A stretch of 64,000 nucleotides of DNA from Spirochaetota bacterium (GTDB taxonomy: Bacteria; Spirochaetota; UBA4802; UBA5550). Of the stretch, positions 1-9,216 are shown one piece after another. The stretch covers positions 38,541-102,540 of the forward strand of contig JAFGJX010000070.1 of assembly GCA_016928865.1 (NCBI GenBank), read 5' to 3'. Each line of letters begins with the position of its first letter. Positions within the stretch are counted from its first letter, which is position 1. A program made the translations under genes and the position numbers. The notes beneath the pieces were generated by a model that did not search any database, was not told the origin of the DNA, and was given only the letters and a program-made list of their open reading frames with translations.

Positions 1-1491
1 GAAAAGGTCAAGCCATATCGCGGCGGGCTGCTTCCGAACGAACGACGCCGCATTGAACGCGACCTCGCCGAAGGACGCATTCTCGCCATCATCACGACGA
101 ACGCACTTGAGCTGGGGATTGATATCGGCGATCTTGACCTGTGCATCCTGTCAGGTCATCCCGGAACTATCGCCAGCTTCTGGCAGCAGGCGGGCAGGGT
201 TGGAAGAAAGGGAAAGTCGCCGGTCATCGTGTATGCTGCCAAGGACAGGCCGATCGACCAGTTCCTCGTTCATCACCCTGACTTTATCACGAATACGCCC
301 ATTGAACAAGCGCTTCTGAACCCGGACAATCCCTATATCATACTCCAACATCTCCCCTGTGCCGCGCAGGAGCATCCCCTGCGAGAAACAGAAGACGGTT
401 TTGATGACACAATCTATAACGAAGCGCTGAACATTCTCAGGAATGAAAAAGTCGTGGTGCCATACCACGACGCGCTGCGATACGCGCTCCAGGATTATCC
501 GGCCCGGGGGGTAAATATACGAGGCATGACCGATTACAATATCGAGATCTTTTGCGGGACGGAGGTGATCGGCGAGCTCGATCCCATCGGCGCCCGCGGC
601 ACCCTGTATAAAGACGCCATCTACCAGCACCTCGGACGCAAATACATGTCGATGGACCTTGATCTGGATAAAAAGCTCTGCCGCGTGGAGCCGGTTGAAG
701 TGGATTACTACACCGAGGCGGTATGGGAGGGAAGGGTCGATCTTGTCGAGTCTGAAGGTGTGCACATTTTCAACAATGCGCGGATCGAATTCGGATCTAT
801 CAGGGTCAACCGTCAGCCCAAGCTCTATAAAAAGATACGCGAACGCACGTATGAAAATATCGGGTACGGACCAATAACGCTCGCCGCATTTGAATACGAC
901 ACGACCGGGTTCAACATCGTGGCGCCGCCGGAGTGGAGCGCGTCAATGGACGCTAAAAACAAGCTCATCGGCGGCGCAGCATATTACGGCCTGGGCTATA
1001 TCCTGCGTCATGCGTCAACGGTCTTTTGCATGTCAGACATCAAGGACATAAATACCGATATCTCGCTCTACGAGGCGGATCCCGGCCTGTGGAAAAGCGC
1101 ACTGTATCTCTATGATACGATCGAAGGCGGTGTCGGATATGCAGAGCGGGTTTTTGAGCGCATTGAAGAGGTATTACGGTTTTGCAGGGACCTGATGGAC
1201 AACTGCGAATGCGAATCCGGGTGCCCTTCGTGCGTCCCGCCCCTTCCTCCCGGTGTTGACAGCAGGGAACTGGAGGAGTTTCTGATCGAATCAAACGCGG
1301 CGGTGGAATGCACCGCAAGCCTGCTCGCCGCGCTTCTGGAAAAGAGAATCGTTATACCGGATATATTAATCAGCAAAAAGCCGATTGAACATTTTTCTGC
1401 CCCGCCCGAAGATATCGAGAAAAAACGGGTTCTCCAGAAGCTTGGACGCGCGGCACGCATTCTCAGGGACAAAAGGGAGCGCCTTCATTGA
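1..1491 (+). CDS. mrfA: MrfA/YprA-type DEAD/DEAH helicase, C-terminal part (5' end outside window)
   Basis: The reading frame is open from the first base, so the N-terminal helicase domain lies upstream. What remains (about 496 codons) starts in the second RecA-like domain: motif V (TTNALELGIDIG) and motif VI (QQAGRVGRKG) are clear. The C-terminal half is a DUF1998-type domain ending in a cysteine cluster, CECESGCPSC, expected to bind zinc. This is the architecture of Bacillus MrfA/YprA, a 3'-5' DNA helicase needed for mitomycin C repair. The next gene is an MrfB-like exonuclease whose start overlaps this stop, which strongly supports the assignment. Another DUF1998 helicase of the same superfamily is the alternative. 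Confidence 0.85.
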   Translation, partial: EKVKPYRGGLLPNERRRIERDLAEGRILAIITTNALELGIDIGDLDLCILSGHPGTIASFWQQAGRVGRKGKSPVIVYAAKDRPIDQFLVHHPDFITNTPIEQALLNPDNPYIILQHLPCAAQEHPLRETEDGFDDTIYNEALNILRNEKVVVPYHDALRYALQDYPARGVNIRGMTDYNIEIFCGTEVIGELDPIGARGTLYKDAIYQHLGRKYMSMDLDLDKKLCRVEPVEVDYYTEAVWEGRVDLVESEGVHIFNNARIEFGSIRVNRQPKLYKKIRERTYENIGYGPITLAAFEYDTTGFNIVAPPEWSASMDAKNKLIGGAAYYGLGYILRHASTVFCMSDIKDINTDISLYEADPGLWKSALYLYDTIEGGVGYAERVFERIEEVLRFCRDLMDNCECESGCPSCVPPLPPGVDSRELEEFLIESNAAVECTASLLAALLEKRIVIPDILISKKPIEHFSAPPEDIEKKRVLQKLGRAARILRDKRERLH

Positions 1492-2273
1492 TACATGGTT
1501 GTTTTCGCCATTTTACCGGAATCGGGCCCAGGACGGCAGAGGTCCTTAATGGATCCGGGTTCCACACCTGGGAAGACTGCATCTCGCGTCAGGATGATCT
1601 TCCCTTCAATGGAAGGAGACGGAAGAGGTTCATGCGCGAGCTCAGGGAAAGCGCGGGCGCGCTCGATTCTCATGATCTGGGGTATTTCACATCATCGTTT
1701 CCGGCTGCGGAACAGTGGCGTATTCTTGCTGAATACTTTGACGTCGCTGCGTTCATCGATCTCGAATCGACAGGGCTCTCCCGGTATTCGTGCCATGCCT
1801 CGGTCATAGCCGCCTATTGCCGCGGTGAACTCTATTCCTTCGTTTACGGCGAGAATCTGGACGACTTCCTGGTCTATGCCGATGATGCCGAACTCATTGT
1901 TACCTTTAATGGCAAGGCATTCGATATTCCCTTTATTGAAAAGACGTTCAATATACCCTCTTTGGATCGCCCTCATCTCGATCTTCGCTGGATTGCCTGG
2001 CACCTGGGATACAGGGGAGGGCTCAAATCGATTGAGCGACAGATGGGGATTCGCAGGCCCTCCAATATAGATGGCATTGACGGCTTTGAAGCGGTCGACC
2101 TGTTTCACAGATGGCAGTATGGAGACATCAGTGCGAAGGAAACACTCGTGGCCTATTGCAAGGCCGATGTCATTGCAACAGCGCTTGTATCCGATCGACT
2201 TCTTGCTGAAACGGCAGGGCGGAAGCAGCGTCTGGATCCTGAAACCGAATTTAAAAAGATTGGATTGCGATGA
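1488..2273 (+). CDS. mrfB: MrfB/YprB-like RNase H-fold 3'-5' exonuclease
   Basis: 261 residues. The exonuclease motifs are visible: Exo I FIDLESTGLS (D-x-E), Exo II VTFNGKAFDIPFIE, and a late YCKADV carrying the third acidic residue. The short N-terminal segment (FTGIGPRTAEVLNGSGFHTWED) resembles a helix-hairpin-helix motif. The start is TTG, forming TTGA with the helicase stop and preceded by AGGGAG, so translation is probably coupled. In Bacillus, MrfA and MrfB act together, independently of UvrABC, on mitomycin C lesions; the same role is inferred here. At 261 aa it is shorter than Bacillus YprB, which carries extra C-terminal sequence. Confidence 0.82.
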   Translation: MIHGCFRHFTGIGPRTAEVLNGSGFHTWEDCISRQDDLPFNGRRRKRFMRELRESAGALDSHDLGYFTSSFPAAEQWRILAEYFDVAAFIDLESTGLSRYSCHASVIAAYCRGELYSFVYGENLDDFLVYADDAELIVTFNGKAFDIPFIEKTFNIPSLDRPHLDLRWIAWHLGYRGGLKSIERQMGIRRPSNIDGIDGFEAVDLFHRWQYGDISAKETLVAYCKADVIATALVSDRLLAETAGRKQRLDPETEFKKIGLR

Positions 2274-3397
2274 TCGACCGGGGCATTTACAGAAAGATCA
2301 TACACGTCGACATGGACGCTTTTTTCGCGTCAGTCGAACAGAGGAACAACCCCGGGCTCAAAGGCAGACCGGTCATAGTAGGCGGCGATCCTGACCGCCG
2401 AGGCGTGGTTGCTGCATGCTCGTACGAGGCGCGACGGTACGGGATCCATTCAGCAATGGCGTCACGTATCGCCTCACGGCTCTGTCCGCATGCCGTGTTC
2501 ATTCGCGGGAACTTCGAGGAGTACATGAGGGTATCCGACGAAATCAACGAAATATTTCATGAATATACCGATCTCGTTGAGCCCCTGTCCCTTGACGAGG
2601 CCTATCTGGACGTTACGGAAAACAAGAGAGGAATACCTTCAGCGACTCTTATCGCAAAGGAGATACGAAATAAAATTCTTGAGAGAACAATGCTCACGGC
2701 CTCGGCCGGAGTCTCATACTGCAAGTTCCTCGCCAAGGTCGCCTCGGATTATAAAAAACCTGACGGTCTGACCGTGATACCTCCTGATCGTGCCGCCGAC
2801 TTCATTGATGCGCTCCCGATAGGAAAGTTTTTCGGCATAGGAAGGGTAACGGAAAAGAAGATGATCCGGCTCGGGATACAAACAGGCGCCGATCTCAAGC
2901 AGGTCCCGCGAGATGACCTTGGCAGAATTTTTGGCAGGGTCGGTCACTACTATTATGACATTGCACACGGACATGACGATCGGCCTGTTGAGCCTGATTC
3001 TATAAGAAAATCCATCGGTAAAGAAATTACCCTCGAAACAGACATCGATGAGATTGATCGCATGCGGGATATACTCGCTCATCTTGCCCGACGGGTTGCG
3101 GATGCGCTTGAGAGCCATGAAACGAAGGGACGAACCATAACACTCAAGGTAAAATTTGCTGATTTCTCGAGTGTCACCAGGAGCATTACCATCAACGATC
3201 CCTGCGACGATGCCGACATCATATCCATGCACGCACGCCATCTGCTTGCCAGAACAGAGGCCGGCATGAAAAGGATACGGCTCCTGGGAATCTCGGTATC
3301 GAATCTCGAAATGCAGGAAGACAATCAGCCTGACCGACAGCTCGTACTTCCTTTCAATGACGGGAATTGCCGGGGTAGTGCACGGATTGTTCTCTGA
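2270..3397 (+). CDS. dinB: DNA polymerase IV (Y-family translesion polymerase)
   Basis: 375 residues. The N-terminal motif HVDMDAFFASVEQ contains the first catalytic Asp. GVVAACSYEARRYGI and SLDEAYLDVT (second acidic pair) follow, then a helix-hairpin-helix thumb (GIGRVTEKKMIRLGI) and a little-finger domain from about residue 235. The final stretch DRQLVLPF resembles the beta-clamp-binding peptide of Pol IV (QLxLPF). The ATG overlaps the mrfB stop (ATGA), so helicase, exonuclease and translesion polymerase form one operon, consistent with a DNA-damage response unit. I did not find a LexA box because the promoter lies outside the window. Confidence 0.96.
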   Translation: MIDRGIYRKIIHVDMDAFFASVEQRNNPGLKGRPVIVGGDPDRRGVVAACSYEARRYGIHSAMASRIASRLCPHAVFIRGNFEEYMRVSDEINEIFHEYTDLVEPLSLDEAYLDVTENKRGIPSATLIAKEIRNKILERTMLTASAGVSYCKFLAKVASDYKKPDGLTVIPPDRAADFIDALPIGKFFGIGRVTEKKMIRLGIQTGADLKQVPRDDLGRIFGRVGHYYYDIAHGHDDRPVEPDSIRKSIGKEITLETDIDEIDRMRDILAHLARRVADALESHETKGRTITLKVKFADFSSVTRSITINDPCDDADIISMHARHLLARTEAGMKRIRLLGISVSNLEMQEDNQPDRQLVLPFNDGNCRGSARIVL

Positions 3398-3441
3398 TCA
3401 ATCCGGTTCATAAGATGTAATATAAAATCGGCTAGATGCGA

Positions 3442-4827
3442 TCAGAATTCGAGCGTTTTTACCGCGCGAGGATACGGTATCACGTCCCTGATGTTCTGCA
3501 TCCCGGTGACAAACTGTATGAGGCGCTCAAAACCGAGGCCGAAGCCAGAATGAGGAACGGTGCCGAATTTCCTCAGGTCAAGGTACCACCAGTAGTCGTC
3601 TGGATCGAGGCCGCACTCGAGTATCCTGGCTTTAAGGGTATCGTGGTCAGACTCACGCTCGCTCCCGCCGACAATTTCACCGAGCCGTGGCACCAGGATA
3701 TCCATTGCCCGGACCGTCTTATTGTCCTCGTTGACCTTCATGTAAAATGCCTTTATCGCCTTCGGATAATCGGTTATTATAACAGGAAGGCGATAAACCT
3801 TTTCCGTCAGGAATTTTTCATGCTCGCTCTGAAGATCTATGCCCCATGAGACCGGGAATTCGAACGTCATTCCAGAGGATACAAGCTCGTTTACCGCCTC
3901 GGTATAGGTGATCCTCTTGAATTCGCTCGTCACGATGTGCTGCAGGTTGTCGATGATCCCCTTGTTGATCCTCGAATCGAAAAATTCCATATCATCGGGA
4001 CACTGTTCAAGGATATGCCTGAAAATATACTTGAGGAACTCTTCCGCTACATCCATGTTCCCATGGATATCGCAAAAGGCCATTTCCGGTTCGATCATCC
4101 AGAACTCGGCAAGGTGGCGCGACGTGTTTGAATTTTCGGCTCTGAAGGTAGGGCCGAAGGTATATATCTTTTTCAGGGCACAGGCGTACGTTTCGCCCTC
4201 AAGCTGTCCACTGACGGTCAGGGAGGCCTTCTTGCCGAAAAAATCCTGGGAATAATCGACCTGTCCGTTAATGAGCGGGGGTTTTTCGATGGGCAGGGTG
4301 GTGACCTGAAACATCTCCCCGGCCCCCTCGCAATCGCTGCCGGTAATGATGGGCGTGTGAACGTAGATGAAGCCGCGTTCCTGAAAAAAACTGTGGATCG
4401 CGTAACTCATGGCGCTGCGAACGCGGGCGACAGCACCGAAGGAATTGGTTCGCGCCCGTAGGTGGGCAATCTCACGGAGAAATTCGAACGAATGCCTCTT
4501 CTTCTGGAGCGCATATCCATCAACTGGCGCCGTCCCTACAACATCCACGCGATCGGCGCTGATTTCAACCGCCTGTCCCTGGCCGGGGGATTGTATCAGC
4601 ATCCCGCTCACCACCACGCTGCTGCCGGTGGTAAGGTCGCCAGGTGCTTTTATAACGCCAGGTTTATCGTCGTCGATCACCACCTGCAGATTTTTTATTG
4701 TAGAGCCGTCATTGATCTCGAGAAAGGTCACGCCCTTGGATTCGCGTTTTGTGCGCACCCATCCCTTGACAGTGATTGCCGTGCCGTCTCCCGGCATTGC
4801 CAGTATTTGCTTAATATCGCCGCCCAT
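3442..4827 (-). CDS. asnS: Asparaginyl-tRNA synthetase
   Basis: 461 residues, normal length for bacterial AsnRS. An N-terminal OB-fold anticodon-binding domain (residues 1-110, with [21 protein letters not shown]) is followed by the class II core: motif 2 [24 protein letters not shown] and motif 3 [15 protein letters not shown]. The SRHLAEF and DIHGNMD segments favour AsnRS over AspRS. It charges tRNA-Asn directly. The upstream gene on the same strand, a class II paralogue, ends 8 bases before this start, and the ribosome-binding site AAGGTG begins inside that gene's stop region, so the two are co-translated. Confidence 0.95.
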   Translation of the reverse strand: MGGDIKQILAMPGDGTAITVKGWVRTKRESKGVTFLEINDGSTIKNLQVVIDDDKPGVIKAPGDLTTGSSVVVSGMLIQSPGQGQAVEISADRVDVVGTAPVDGYALQKKRHSFEFLREIAHLRARTNSFGAVARVRSAMSYAIHSFFQERGFIYVHTPIITGSDCEGAGEMFQVTTLPIEKPPLINGQVDYSQDFFGKKASLTVSGQLEGETYACALKKIYTFGPTFRAENSNTSRHLAEFWMIEPEMAFCDIHGNMDVAEEFLKYIFRHILEQCPDDMEFFDSRINKGIIDNLQHIVTSEFKRITYTEAVNELVSSGMTFEFPVSWGIDLQSEHEKFLTEKVYRLPVIITDYPKAIKAFYMKVNEDNKTVRAMDILVPRLGEIVGGSERESDHDTLKARILECGLDPDDYWWYLDLRKFGTVPHSGFGLGFERLIQFVTGMQNIRDVIPYPRAVKTLEF

Positions 4828-4835
4828 ATCACACC

Positions 4836-6071
4836 TTAGTAAAGATAAATCGGATGAGAATCAGGATTTTTACCGAAGAACGTTATATCGTCGATTTTTG
4901 CGATTCGATCGCCGCGCAGGATGGAATAGAGAGCACGCTCGACGCCTATACCCCCGCCCATGGTTTCAGGGAAGACCTGCTTCCCGTCGGGATTTTTCAT
5001 GTGAGTAAAATAGAGGAACGGGCCATACCCGCCGAGCTCGTTAATGTTTTCAATATTGCCGTCTCTGATGACCGGGCGTGCCGGGAGGACCTTGTTGTCA
5101 ATGATACGCTCGATGATCGGCTCAAAGAGCCATTCCCTGATGGCGCCTGAAAGGATCTCGATCGCGGGCGAATGCTTGCCGGTGCGGGCATCGATGCTTT
5201 TCGCCAGGATGTCGTAATTGAAGATGTTCGCGGAGGATATATGCTGCAGATCAATCTTCTTTTCATGCGGAAGAAGGTATGGATACACGAGGTCATAATT
5301 CTCGCGAAGCAGGCCCGTGATCCAATAAAACTGAGATGAGCTTTCTTCACCGGTTTTTTCTTCGTAATGGCGCGCGCCATGCTTCTTGACGCATGCGTCC
5401 TTCGGATAGGCAGGGAAGGGCGACGATGGCACCTCCAGGACAACGCCGAGTCGCTTGAGGCTGTCCGCATTCTTTTTGTTGATTTCTTCGCAGGCCGCGA
5501 TTATCATACGCTCGAAAAAGCCCATTATTATTTTCATGTCTTCGTTGAGAATTTCAATGACTTTCTCGCGGTTATAATAGTAATCGTCAAGGGTGAGATT
5601 GCGATTTCTCCTCAATTCCACGTCTATCTGTGAAAAGTCGGCAAGGTAGCGCCCCCGCTGGATGCGCATGGGACTCTCAATTTCAAGCCTGATATTTGGT
5701 GAATCGACGAAGATGCCTCGTATCTCCGGGTTCGCGCAGGCAAGGAACTTGCTGTAGATCATGCTGTGCGTTGTCAGGTACGTGTGCCCCTTGTATTGAA
5801 TGGACGGTGTATGCTCGATATCGTGTGCCAGCGGATCGGTGATGATGCTCAGCATTACCCGCTCGAGGTTGAAGAGACCTTCCTGTATCAGGAAATTGGT
5901 CGCTGCATTCACGAAGGTCGTCCTGATGGCGGAAACGTGATACATGTCCTCCGAGAGCCACTTGTTAAGATAGTGCTCCCTGATGTAATCTTCCATTGAG
6001 GATCCGTTTTCATTTATCGCAGACTGGAACCGATACAGACTTTCGCCGATTTTTTTTATGTTGTCTTCCAT
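4836..6071 (-). CDS. Class II aminoacyl-tRNA synthetase-like ligase, AsnA/AspRS-related; possible asparagine synthetase
   Basis: 411 residues with no OB-fold anticodon-binding domain. The class II core is recognisable: [11 protein letters not shown], then [15 protein letters not shown], and motif 3 near the C terminus ([16 protein letters not shown]). The GGGIG form resembles aspartate-ammonia ligase AsnA (IGGGIG) more than AspRS/AsnRS (GFGLG). Motif 2 lacks the standard FRxE context. Known relatives without anticodon domains include AsnA and the archaeal AspRS paralogue that makes free asparagine. Its position directly upstream of asnS in one transcript suggests it supplies asparagine for AsnRS. 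That is an inference; an amino-acid ligase with another substrate is possible. No strong ribosome-binding site is seen. Confidence 0.6.
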   Translation of the reverse strand: MEDNIKKIGESLYRFQSAINENGSSMEDYIREHYLNKWLSEDMYHVSAIRTTFVNAATNFLIQEGLFNLERVMLSIITDPLAHDIEHTPSIQYKGHTYLTTHSMIYSKFLACANPEIRGIFVDSPNIRLEIESPMRIQRGRYLADFSQIDVELRRNRNLTLDDYYYNREKVIEILNEDMKIIMGFFERMIIAACEEINKKNADSLKRLGVVLEVPSSPFPAYPKDACVKKHGARHYEEKTGEESSSQFYWITGLLRENYDLVYPYLLPHEKKIDLQHISSANIFNYDILAKSIDARTGKHSPAIEILSGAIREWLFEPIIERIIDNKVLPARPVIRDGNIENINELGGYGPFLYFTHMKNPDGKQVFPETMGGGIGVERALYSILRGDRIAKIDDITFFGKNPDSHPIYLY

Positions 6072-6336
6072 GGTTTATTTAGTCCCGCTAAACAGTATTG
6101 TGGTTTCCAGGAGGTTTTGTATAGCACTAATAAAAAAGCATGCAGATAACACAATCTCCCGGTTAATGCAAACTCCGATTATTTAAACACATTGTCAAAT
6201 ATATTTTTCGGATACCGGTAGTCTTATTTTACCATGCCGTAACACGATGAGCAGGAATTTCGTTTACACTATTCATGAAAAATCGTATGTAAGTTATGCG
6301 TGATAAAATGTGATCTATATCATGGAGTTTGCGGCT

Positions 6337-6603
6337 ATGAGCAGCAGGCTTTTTATCGAGAACCTGGATCATATGGCCACGGAAGAAAACCTCGAAAGTA
6401 TCTTCTCAACGTACGGTGATGTAGACAGGGTCATGGTGAGAAGGGATAGAGGGTATGTGGACATGATGTCGGCTCCCGAGGCGAAGCGGGCCCGGGAGAT
6501 TCTGGACGGTTCGACCCTGTGGGGCAGGTCGATGAAGATACACGCGATGGATGACACGCTCCGCTACCGGTTGATGTATCTGTTCAGCAGGCTGTTCAAG
6601 TAG
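6337..6603 (+). CDS. Small RRM-domain RNA-binding protein
   Basis: 88 residues from the ATG chosen here, which follows GGAG at a spacing of 9; in-frame GTG (6310) and ATG (6322) codons lie upstream without such a site. It consists almost entirely of one RRM fold: RNP2 is LFIENL and RNP1 is RGYVDM, which has only one of the usual two aromatic residues, so RNA binding may be weaker than in the second RRM protein (54513-54773). Stand-alone RRM proteins occur in spirochaetes and cyanobacteria, often linked to cold response. No operon partner; purB downstream is convergent. Confidence 0.8.
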   Translation: MSSRLFIENLDHMATEENLESIFSTYGDVDRVMVRRDRGYVDMMSAPEAKRAREILDGSTLWGRSMKIHAMDDTLRYRLMYLFSRLFK

Positions 6604-6654
6604 CTGAAGGCCCGGTTTACGGGGCAGGACAGGGATACTATCGCCATCAATTTA

Positions 6655-7953
6655 TCAGGTTATCAATCCTATCTTTTCATAGATCGCCGGGATATTCTTC
6701 AGAAAACGTTTTAAATCGAATACGGAATCGATTTCTTGTCGAGAGAGCGTCTTCTTCACAACCGGATCAGCAATACAGAGCTCATGCAGTGTTCCCTCGC
6801 GGGCCCAGACGCGCATGGCCAGGTCCTGGACCAGGCGGTACGATTCTTCACGCGAAATTCCTTTTTCAACAAGGGCGAGAAGCAGTGTTTGGGAATAAAA
6901 AAGCCCCCCGGTCCTGCTTATGTTCTCCATCATGGCCTGCGGATACACATTGAGGTTTTCAATAATAAAGATCATCCGGTGAATAAGGTAATCAAGGGCT
7001 ATTGTTGAGTCGGGGAAAATGATTCTTTCAGCCGAAGAATGGGAAATATCCCGCTCGTGCCACAGAGTCATGTTGTCGAGCGCGACATTCATGTTGGCCT
7101 TGATAACGCGTGATATTCCGGTGACCCGCTCGCACAGAATCGGATTGCGCTTGTGCGGCATGGCCGATGAGCCTTTCTGCCCCTTCTGGAAGGGCTCTTC
7201 AGCTTCCCTGACCTCGGTCCGCTGGAGGTGGCGTATTTCGGTGGCGAGCTGGTCAAGGCTTCCCGCGCAGATCGCGAGAGCGGACATGAATTCCGCATGA
7301 CGGTCGCGCTGTATCACCTGTGTTGAGATGGGGTCCGGCTCAAGCCCCAGGCGCCTGCATACCCGTTTTTCGAGTTCGGGCGATATATTGCTGAAGGTCC
7401 CCACTGCTCCGGAAAATTTTCCGAACGAGACTGATTGTATGGCCCTGGCGAGTCGTTCATGGTTCCGCCTGAATTCCTGATAGTAAAGAGCCATCTTTAC
7501 CCCGAAGGTGGTCGGCTCGGCATGCACACCATGGGAACGTCCCATGCACGGGGTGTCTTTGTATTTTAGCGCCTTGTCTTTAAGTGAGACGATAAGACGG
7601 TCAAGGCCCTTGATGATGATCTCTCCCGCCTGCCGGAGCTGTATAGAAAGGGCGGTGTCGACGATATCGCTCGATGTGAGCCCGTAATGGATATATCGGC
7701 TCGAGGGGCCGACCCTTTCGCCCACGGCGGTGAGGAAGGCTATGACATCATGATGGACCTCGTTCTCGATCTCGAGAATGCGTTCAACATCAAACGATGC
7801 TTTTTCCTTGATATTTTGCAGGTCTCCTGAAGGGATAAGACCATCTTCCGCCTGGACCTCGCATACGGCCAGCTCTATTTCGAGCCAAATCCGGAATTTG
7901 TTTTCAAGTTCCCAGATCTCCGCTATCTCTTTTCTCGAATACCTCTCGATCAT
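6655..7953 (-). CDS. purB: Adenylosuccinate lyase
   Basis: 432 residues from the ATG at 7953, which has GAGGT five bases upstream; a GTG four codons further upstream has none. The fumarase/lyase superfamily signature GSSAMPHKRNPI is present, as are the TSSDIVDTAL and MGRSHGVHAEPTTFG segments holding the catalytic His and substrate-binding residues. It catalyses two steps of purine synthesis: SAICAR to AICAR, and adenylosuccinate to AMP, both releasing fumarate. It stands alone, convergent with the RRM gene and preceded by an unrelated radical-SAM gene on the same strand. Confidence 0.97.
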   Translation of the reverse strand: MIERYSRKEIAEIWELENKFRIWLEIELAVCEVQAEDGLIPSGDLQNIKEKASFDVERILEIENEVHHDVIAFLTAVGERVGPSSRYIHYGLTSSDIVDTALSIQLRQAGEIIIKGLDRLIVSLKDKALKYKDTPCMGRSHGVHAEPTTFGVKMALYYQEFRRNHERLARAIQSVSFGKFSGAVGTFSNISPELEKRVCRRLGLEPDPISTQVIQRDRHAEFMSALAICAGSLDQLATEIRHLQRTEVREAEEPFQKGQKGSSAMPHKRNPILCERVTGISRVIKANMNVALDNMTLWHERDISHSSAERIIFPDSTIALDYLIHRMIFIIENLNVYPQAMMENISRTGGLFYSQTLLLALVEKGISREESYRLVQDLAMRVWAREGTLHELCIADPVVKKTLSRQEIDSVFDLKRFLKNIPAIYEKIGLIT

Positions 7954-8007
7954 AGAACCTCGCACATAATTATTAAATTTGTTGCCATACTCTATTTTTT
8001 AAGGGGG

Positions 8008-8030
8008 TTTTAGGGACGAAGCCCCTAAAA
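8008..8030. repeat. Inverted repeat between radical-SAM gene and purB
   Basis: The arms TTTTAGGG and CCCTAAAA are perfectly complementary around a 7-base loop. It lies 3' of the radical-SAM gene and 5' of purB, both on the minus strand, so it could end the upstream transcript. There is no convincing U tract after the stem on the minus strand, so a terminator role is only possible. Confidence 0.4.
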
Positions 8031-8151
8031 AAGTGCTCACCATGACTTCCCGGCGAGCGAGAGACGCAGTTTCGCAATAAATCTATTGTTACATTGTTTT
8101 CTATACAGAAATCAGCAAATATGTCAAATAATAATGTTCTCATAATGGAAA

Positions 8152-9111
8152 TTATGGCAGAATATCCTCAGGAGGCATATAGAGCCTCCGGCATCTGGCG
8201 CAAAGCGAGTTAGCAACCCTGTTCGAATCAAATTCCTCGCGCAGAAGCTTCATTGGAAGGCCATTCCATATTTCAGATAGTGATGATTTTCTCATATTAC
8301 CCAGGATATACTTTTTGTCATAATCAAAGCAGCAGGGCACGACATCTCCGTCCCAGGTAATCGTCATTTGTTCCCAGGGGAAGGTGCACCGAACACGCGA
8401 GCGGTCAATTCGCGTAGCTGAACGTTCGCTGTCCAGCGCATTCACGTCCGGCGCGTTTCCGTCCCAGGTGGTAAAGCTCTTGGGTAAAAATTGATCTATA
8501 CCAGGCATTGACTCCCAGTAGCTGCGTAAAATTTCGATGCTCTGCCGGTTCAGATCAAAATCTATCATTGACAGGATTGTGGTGATAGTGCTCGATGCCG
8601 TTTTCTTCCTGGCGAGAAAATCCAGGAGACGGCGCCTGGACGGCTCATAAGCCATTTCAATGCCGCGAATTTTTTGAAAGGATTCATCGTCATGCCCATC
8701 CAGGGAGAGATAGAGTATCTTCAGTCCAGCTGAGAGCAGCTCATCGATAACGGATTCCCTGAGCATAATCGGATTTACCGACAGCCCGGTGCGTATGTTT
8801 TTGGACGAGGCATACCGTATGAAGGAGCCGAATTCCGGGTGGAGCAGGCTTTCGCCGAAATGATGGAGCCAGAGCACCTGATTTGCTCCGAAATCGGGGT
8901 TGCACGATGACAACTCATCGATTGCTGCACGGTACAGATCGAACTCCATGAAACCGAGTGGCCGGCTCATGTTGTTTGTCCTGGGGCACATGACGCATCT
9001 CATGACGCAGTGATTGGTAAGCTCTATATTGAAAAGGGAAAAGGGCCTGTTCATAGAGTCATCATCAGGACAATGCGGATGAAATTCAAGATGTTTTGGG
9101 AACCCTCGCAC
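8152..9111 (-). CDS. Radical SAM protein with SPASM-like C terminus, unknown substrate
   Basis: 319 residues if the GTG at 9111 is used; an ATG at 9054 (MNRPFSLFNIE) is an alternative, and neither has a strong ribosome-binding site. The radical-SAM cluster motif CVMRCVMC (CxxxCxxC) lies near residues 35-42, followed by a SAM-binding region. The C terminus has extra cysteines (VPCCFDYD, and CARCRRLY near the end) like SPASM/twitch auxiliary clusters, with the typical ITWDGDVVPCC and GNMRKSSLSEIWN phrases. Such proteins modify peptides, cofactors or lipids; nothing nearby suggests the substrate. Confidence 0.75.
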   Translation of the reverse strand: MRGFPKHLEFHPHCPDDDSMNRPFSLFNIELTNHCVMRCVMCPRTNNMSRPLGFMEFDLYRAAIDELSSCNPDFGANQVLWLHHFGESLLHPEFGSFIRYASSKNIRTGLSVNPIMLRESVIDELLSAGLKILYLSLDGHDDESFQKIRGIEMAYEPSRRRLLDFLARKKTASSTITTILSMIDFDLNRQSIEILRSYWESMPGIDQFLPKSFTTWDGNAPDVNALDSERSATRIDRSRVRCTFPWEQMTITWDGDVVPCCFDYDKKYILGNMRKSSLSEIWNGLPMKLLREEFDSNRVANSLCARCRRLYMPPEDILP

Positions 9112-9216
9112 TAAAAAATACCAGCGTCAATGATAAATGTATTGCATAAATTTTCAGGTTGAAGTTTCTATTGTCAATTGCCGTCATTACGCTATAGTAC
9201 GGCCGCATTCCTGATC

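Noticed and set aside
151..765. Long open frame on the minus strand opposite mrfA
   Set aside because: Shadow of the helicase frame; no family features and no ribosome-binding site.
6309..6324. CRP-like half-site TGTGATCTATATCATG overlapping the RRM gene start
   Set aside because: Only one half matches the consensus, and the position over the ribosome-binding region is unusual; no second site found.
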